9,229 bases of DNA, taken from contig SKHV01000335.1 of assembly GCA_007116765.1 (NCBI GenBank), forward strand, positions 1 to 9,229, written 5' to 3'. The notes under the pieces are model-generated. The model was not told the origin of the DNA. It searched no databases and saw only the letters and a program-made list of their open reading frames with translations. This DNA is from Prolixibacteraceae bacterium (lineage in GTDB: Bacteria; Bacteroidota; Bacteroidia; Bacteroidales; Prolixibacteraceae). This document shows, piece after piece, positions 6,621-9,229 of the stretch. The stretch's first letter is position 1, and the number at the start of each line of letters is the position of its first letter. The translations under genes and the position numbers were made by a program.

Positions 6621-7916
6621 TTATAGCTTGTTCAAATATTCTTTAAACTCATTGAATTCGTTGCTCAATGCAATGCTTTTCTTTTTCCCTTTCATAAATT
6701 CGGCCAGTTTTTCGGGAATCGGCACATTGCCTTTACCCACAACCTCTTCAACCGTTTCGGTAAATTTAGCCGGATGTGCTGTTTCAAGGAAAATTCCTGT
6801 TTCGTTTTCCTTCAGCCCTTCTTGCAGTGATTGATATCCGCAAGCTCCGTGAGGATCGAGCAGATAGTTATGCTTCTGGTATACATGTTTGATTGTGTCG
6901 CGAATTTGTTGGTCGGTGTAAGTGTAACCTTCAATATGTGCTGTAATTCTGCTGTGCGAGTGTTCATACAAGTCGAGAATACGGACAAAATTGCTTGGGT
7001 CGCCTACATCCATTGCGTTGGCAATAGTTTGAACACTTGCTTTGGGTGCGTATTTGCCGGTTTTAAGGTAGTTGTAAACAATATCGTTGCGGTTATTGGC
7101 GGCAATAAAACGGCTAATGGGCAGACCCATACGTTTTGCAAATAATCCGGCTGTTAGGTTTCCAAAATTACCGCTAGGCACCGATATTACAAGGTTTTTA
7201 TCTTTTTGTGGATTACGGGCAAAGGCGTTAAAGTAGTAGAATGCCTGGGGTAAAAACCTTGCTACGTTGATCGAGTTTGCCGATGTAAGAGTTAGGCGGC
7301 CGTTTAATTGTTCGTCGAGAAATGCCGATTTAACCAAACGTTGGCAATCGTCGAAAGTACCGTCAATTTCGAGCGAGGTAATGTTTTGCCCCAGCGTGGT
7401 AAACTGGCTTTCCTGTATGGCACTTACTTTCCCTTTCGGGTACAGTACATGCACTTGAATGCCTTCAACATCCAGAAAGCCATTGGCTACAGCACTTCCG
7501 GTATCGCCACTTGTGGCAACTAGTACGTGTACTATTTCATCGTTTTGTTTCAGGAAATAGGCCAGTAATCTTGCCATAAAACGTGCACCCACATCTTTAA
7601 ATGCAAGGGTGGGGCCGTGAAAAAGTTCAAGCGAGTATATGTTGTCATTTACCGCAATCACAGGGCAGTCGAAATTAATTGCATCGTAAACCAGTGCTTT
7701 CAGTTCGTCGTATTCTACATCGTCGCCAAAAAACTTTTTTGCCACTTCGAAAGCGATTTCCTGAAACGATAAGTTTCCTATTTCTTCAAAAAACGACTTG
7801 TCGAATTTGTCGATAAACTCAGGCATGTACAGGCCATTGTCTTCGGCAAGTCCCTTTATAACTGCATGTTCAAGAGTAACTCTTGTATCGGTATTATTCG
7901 TGCTGTAATATCTCAT
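6621..7916 (-). CDS. thrC: threonine synthase
   Basis: This PLP-dependent enzyme converts O-phospho-L-homoserine to L-threonine and phosphate, the last step of threonine synthesis, in the cytosol. The 431 residues match the usual length of E. coli-type ThrC. The N-terminal MRYYSTN with HAVIKGLAEDNGLYMPE is typical. LFHGPTLAFKDVGARF (98-113) carries Lys107, the expected Schiff-base lysine. SGDTGSA (136-142) and VPSGNFGNLTAG (246-257) are the cofactor and phosphate-binding loops. The C-terminal part has LDPHGACGY and LETAHPAKFTETV, both characteristic of the family. The ATG is followed by the conserved N-terminal sequence, so the start is secure. It lies 44 bp downstream of the ApgM-type gene on the same strand, which would supply its substrate if that gene encodes a homoserine kinase. 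A TAACTTTG element in the gap may add an internal promoter. No convincing terminator is visible after it. Confidence 0.97.
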   Translation of the reverse strand: MRYYSTNNTDTRVTLEHAVIKGLAEDNGLYMPEFIDKFDKSFFEEIGNLSFQEIAFEVAKKFFGDDVEYDELKALVYDAINFDCPVIAVNDNIYSLELFHGPTLAFKDVGARFMARLLAYFLKQNDEIVHVLVATSGDTGSAVANGFLDVEGIQVHVLYPKGKVSAIQESQFTTLGQNITSLEIDGTFDDCQRLVKSAFLDEQLNGRLTLTSANSINVARFLPQAFYYFNAFARNPQKDKNLVISVPSGNFGNLTAGLFAKRMGLPISRFIAANNRNDIVYNYLKTGKYAPKASVQTIANAMDVGDPSNFVRILDLYEHSHSRITAHIEGYTYTDQQIRDTIKHVYQKHNYLLDPHGACGYQSLQEGLKENETGIFLETAHPAKFTETVEEVVGKGNVPIPEKLAEFMKGKKKSIALSNEFNEFKEYLNKL

Positions 7917-7949
7917 TTGAAATGCTTTTTAACTTTCTTCGGTTTATTG

Positions 7950-7978
7950 CAAAGTTAGTTTTATGATTTTTTCCCCAA
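7950..7978 (-). promoter_or_regulatory. possible internal promoter for thrC
   Basis: Read on the minus strand, TAACTTTG (7957 to 7950) is an exact match to the Bacteroidota -7 consensus TAnnTTTG. TTG (7978 to 7976) stands 18 bases upstream as a -33 element. Its -33 part overlaps the last codons of the ApgM-type gene, and initiation would fall about 25-30 bases before the thrC ATG. It could let thrC be expressed separately from the upstream gene. The motif is short and no other evidence supports it. Confidence 0.42.
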
Positions 7979-9178
7979 TAAAGTTTTAATGAATTCATCA
8001 CCCTTTAAGATGCCATATATGCCTTGTTTAGCACTTATTTCATCGTATTTTTCAACCTCATCGGGAGTTTCTCCCGGGCGGTATATAATAAATGGAATCG
8101 GGTCGTGAGTATGTGTTCTTAAATTGCATGGGGTGGGGTGGTCGGGCAGTAGTGCAATTGCCAGTGGGCTTTCAAACCGGTTTGCAGCTTCCAAAATAGG
8201 TTTCACAATTCTTTGGTCCAGGTATTCAATGGTTTTGATTTTAAGTTCCACATCTCCTTCGTGACCTGCTTCGTCGCTTGCCTCAATATGCAAGTAAACA
8301 AAATCGGCTCCGTTTTTTAGGGCATCTATTGCAGCTAGTGCTTTCCCCTCGTAATTGGTGTCGTAAAGTCCGGTTGCCCCTTCCACTTTTATTACTTCCA
8401 TGCCGGCATATACCCCAATTCCCTGTATAAGGTCAACCGCCGATATAACCGCCGATTTTTCTACGCCATACATTTGCTTTAAGGTCTCCATTTGTGGTTT
8501 ATTTCCCGGCGACCAGGGCCAAATTGAGTTTGCCGGATCTTTACCGGCTGCTTTACGAGCTACATTTATGGGATGGTTGGTTAATAGCACCTGCGATTTC
8601 ATTACAAGTTCGTTGAGCAAGCTTGCGGTATGATTTGCCTCAGCTGTTTTTTCTTTCACCAAAAGTGGCCTGAATGGCTTTTCGGGATGGTCGTGTGGCG
8701 GTGTACAATCTACCTGTGCATTGCCATTTTTTATCACCAACAAATGACGATACGAAACGCCAGGGTAAAAATGTATTGTGTCGGTACCGAGTTTTTCATT
8801 CAGAAAGTCGATTAAAACGCTTGCTTCCTCGGTGGAAACATGCTGGGCAGAGTGGTTTTTAAGGTTTTCCCCATCGATACAAACCAAATTGCATCGTAGA
8901 GCAAGGTCGGTAGCTTCGAGATTTACTCCCATGCTTGCGGCTTCTAGTACACCACGTCCCTGATATACTTTTTTAACATCGTAGCCCATTACCCCCATAT
9001 TTGCTATTTCGCTGCCGGGAGGCATATCGGAAGGTACTGTGGTGAGTAATCCGTTTCGACCTTTTTTGGCAAGCTGATCAATGTAGGGGGTTTCTGCAAC
9101 CATAAGCGGAGTTTTTCCTCCAAGCTTATCAATGGGCAAATCGGCCATGCCGTCGCCAAGTATTATTATGTGCTTCAT
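7961..9178 (-). CDS. apgM: ApgM-type phosphoglycerate mutase-like protein, probable homoserine kinase of the threonine pathway
   Basis: This 405-residue cytosolic protein belongs to the alkaline-phosphatase superfamily, archaeal-type cofactor-independent phosphoglycerate mutase group. Metal and catalytic residues appear intact: LGDGMAD with Asp9, PPGSEIANMGVMGYD with Ser56 as the phospho-acceptor, PPHDHP (160-165), EASDEAGHEGD with Asp302 and His306, LLPDHPTPC with Asp346 and His347, and THTHDP with His358. YQGRGVLEA (72-80) is typical of this group. Annotation pipelines call it 2,3-bisphosphoglycerate-independent mutase. The subgroup sitting beside thrA/thrC in genomes without GHMP-type ThrB has been proposed as an alternative homoserine kinase (TIGR02535-type), and thrC follows here after 44 bp. 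The ATG at 9178 was chosen because MKHIIILGDGMAD begins the fold. A TTG at 9211 would add 11 unconserved residues. The 51 bases to the right edge show no clear promoter, so transcription may come from an upstream gene. Fold is certain; kinase function is inferred from context. Confidence 0.88.
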   Translation of the reverse strand: MKHIIILGDGMADLPIDKLGGKTPLMVAETPYIDQLAKKGRNGLLTTVPSDMPPGSEIANMGVMGYDVKKVYQGRGVLEAASMGVNLEATDLALRCNLVCIDGENLKNHSAQHVSTEEASVLIDFLNEKLGTDTIHFYPGVSYRHLLVIKNGNAQVDCTPPHDHPEKPFRPLLVKEKTAEANHTASLLNELVMKSQVLLTNHPINVARKAAGKDPANSIWPWSPGNKPQMETLKQMYGVEKSAVISAVDLIQGIGVYAGMEVIKVEGATGLYDTNYEGKALAAIDALKNGADFVYLHIEASDEAGHEGDVELKIKTIEYLDQRIVKPILEAANRFESPLAIALLPDHPTPCNLRTHTHDPIPFIIYRPGETPDEVEKYDEISAKQGIYGILKGDEFIKTLLGKKS

Positions 9179-9229
9179 TATATTCTGTTTTGTTATTTGC
9201 AAGTATTTCAAAATTTCAACTAAGCTTAA

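Noticed and set aside
6831..7145. 104-codon plus-strand open frame opposite thrC
   Set aside because: It is antisense to conserved ThrC sequence and its translation shows no family resemblance; taken as a chance frame.
9179..9211. Upstream TTG start adding 11 residues to the ApgM-like protein
   Set aside because: The conserved fold begins at MKHIIILGDG from the ATG at 9178; the extra residues are not part of the family pattern.

Overview
The window looks like ordinary chromosome from a Bacteroidota species, probably a Bacteroidia/Marinilabiliales-type environmental or gut lineage. The evidence is the AT-rich base composition, A-rich leaders without Shine-Dalgarno sequences, a match to the Bacteroidota -7 promoter element (TAnnTTTG), a NigD-like lipoprotein with an acidic stretch after its lipobox cysteine, and gene orders typical of the phylum. 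The genus cannot be fixed from this sequence alone.

Left part (1-3794, + strand) is an envelope-biogenesis block. It begins with the 3' end of lptC (lipopolysaccharide export), cut by the window edge. A CNNM/CorC-type membrane protein (DUF21, paired CBS domains, CorC_HlyC domain) follows after only 2 bases. After a 94-bp gap with a possible promoter comes a 704-residue membrane-anchored SurA_N/parvulin peptidyl-prolyl isomerase of PpiD type. A near-perfect intrinsic terminator (3765-3794) closes the block.

Middle part (3795-6620) holds two convergent genes whose stop codons lie 5 bp apart with no terminator hairpin between them. One is a NigD-like lipoprotein (+), probably surface-exposed. 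The other is a secreted SIAE/CE20-like carbohydrate O-acetylesterase (-) with a beta-galactosidase-like jelly-roll inserted in its SGNH hydrolase fold. A perfect 10-bp inverted repeat (6543-6570) sits in the esterase's 5' region.

Right part (6621-9178, - strand) is a threonine-biosynthesis pair: an ApgM-type alkaline-phosphatase-superfamily protein followed by threonine synthase (thrC). In this context the ApgM-like protein is best read as the non-GHMP homoserine kinase proposed for bacteria lacking classical ThrB, not as a glycolytic mutase. It would make O-phosphohomoserine, which ThrC converts to threonine. The upstream gene, often thrA in this phylum, would lie beyond the right edge.

No RNA genes, CRISPR arrays, mobile elements or broken genes were seen, and every intergenic gap is under 130 bp. 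I found no clear sign of a wholly undescribed system. The points most worth following are the homoserine-kinase assignment, the LptC-CNNM-PpiD block, the possible multi-parvulin build of the isomerase, and the unresolved substrate of the esterase.
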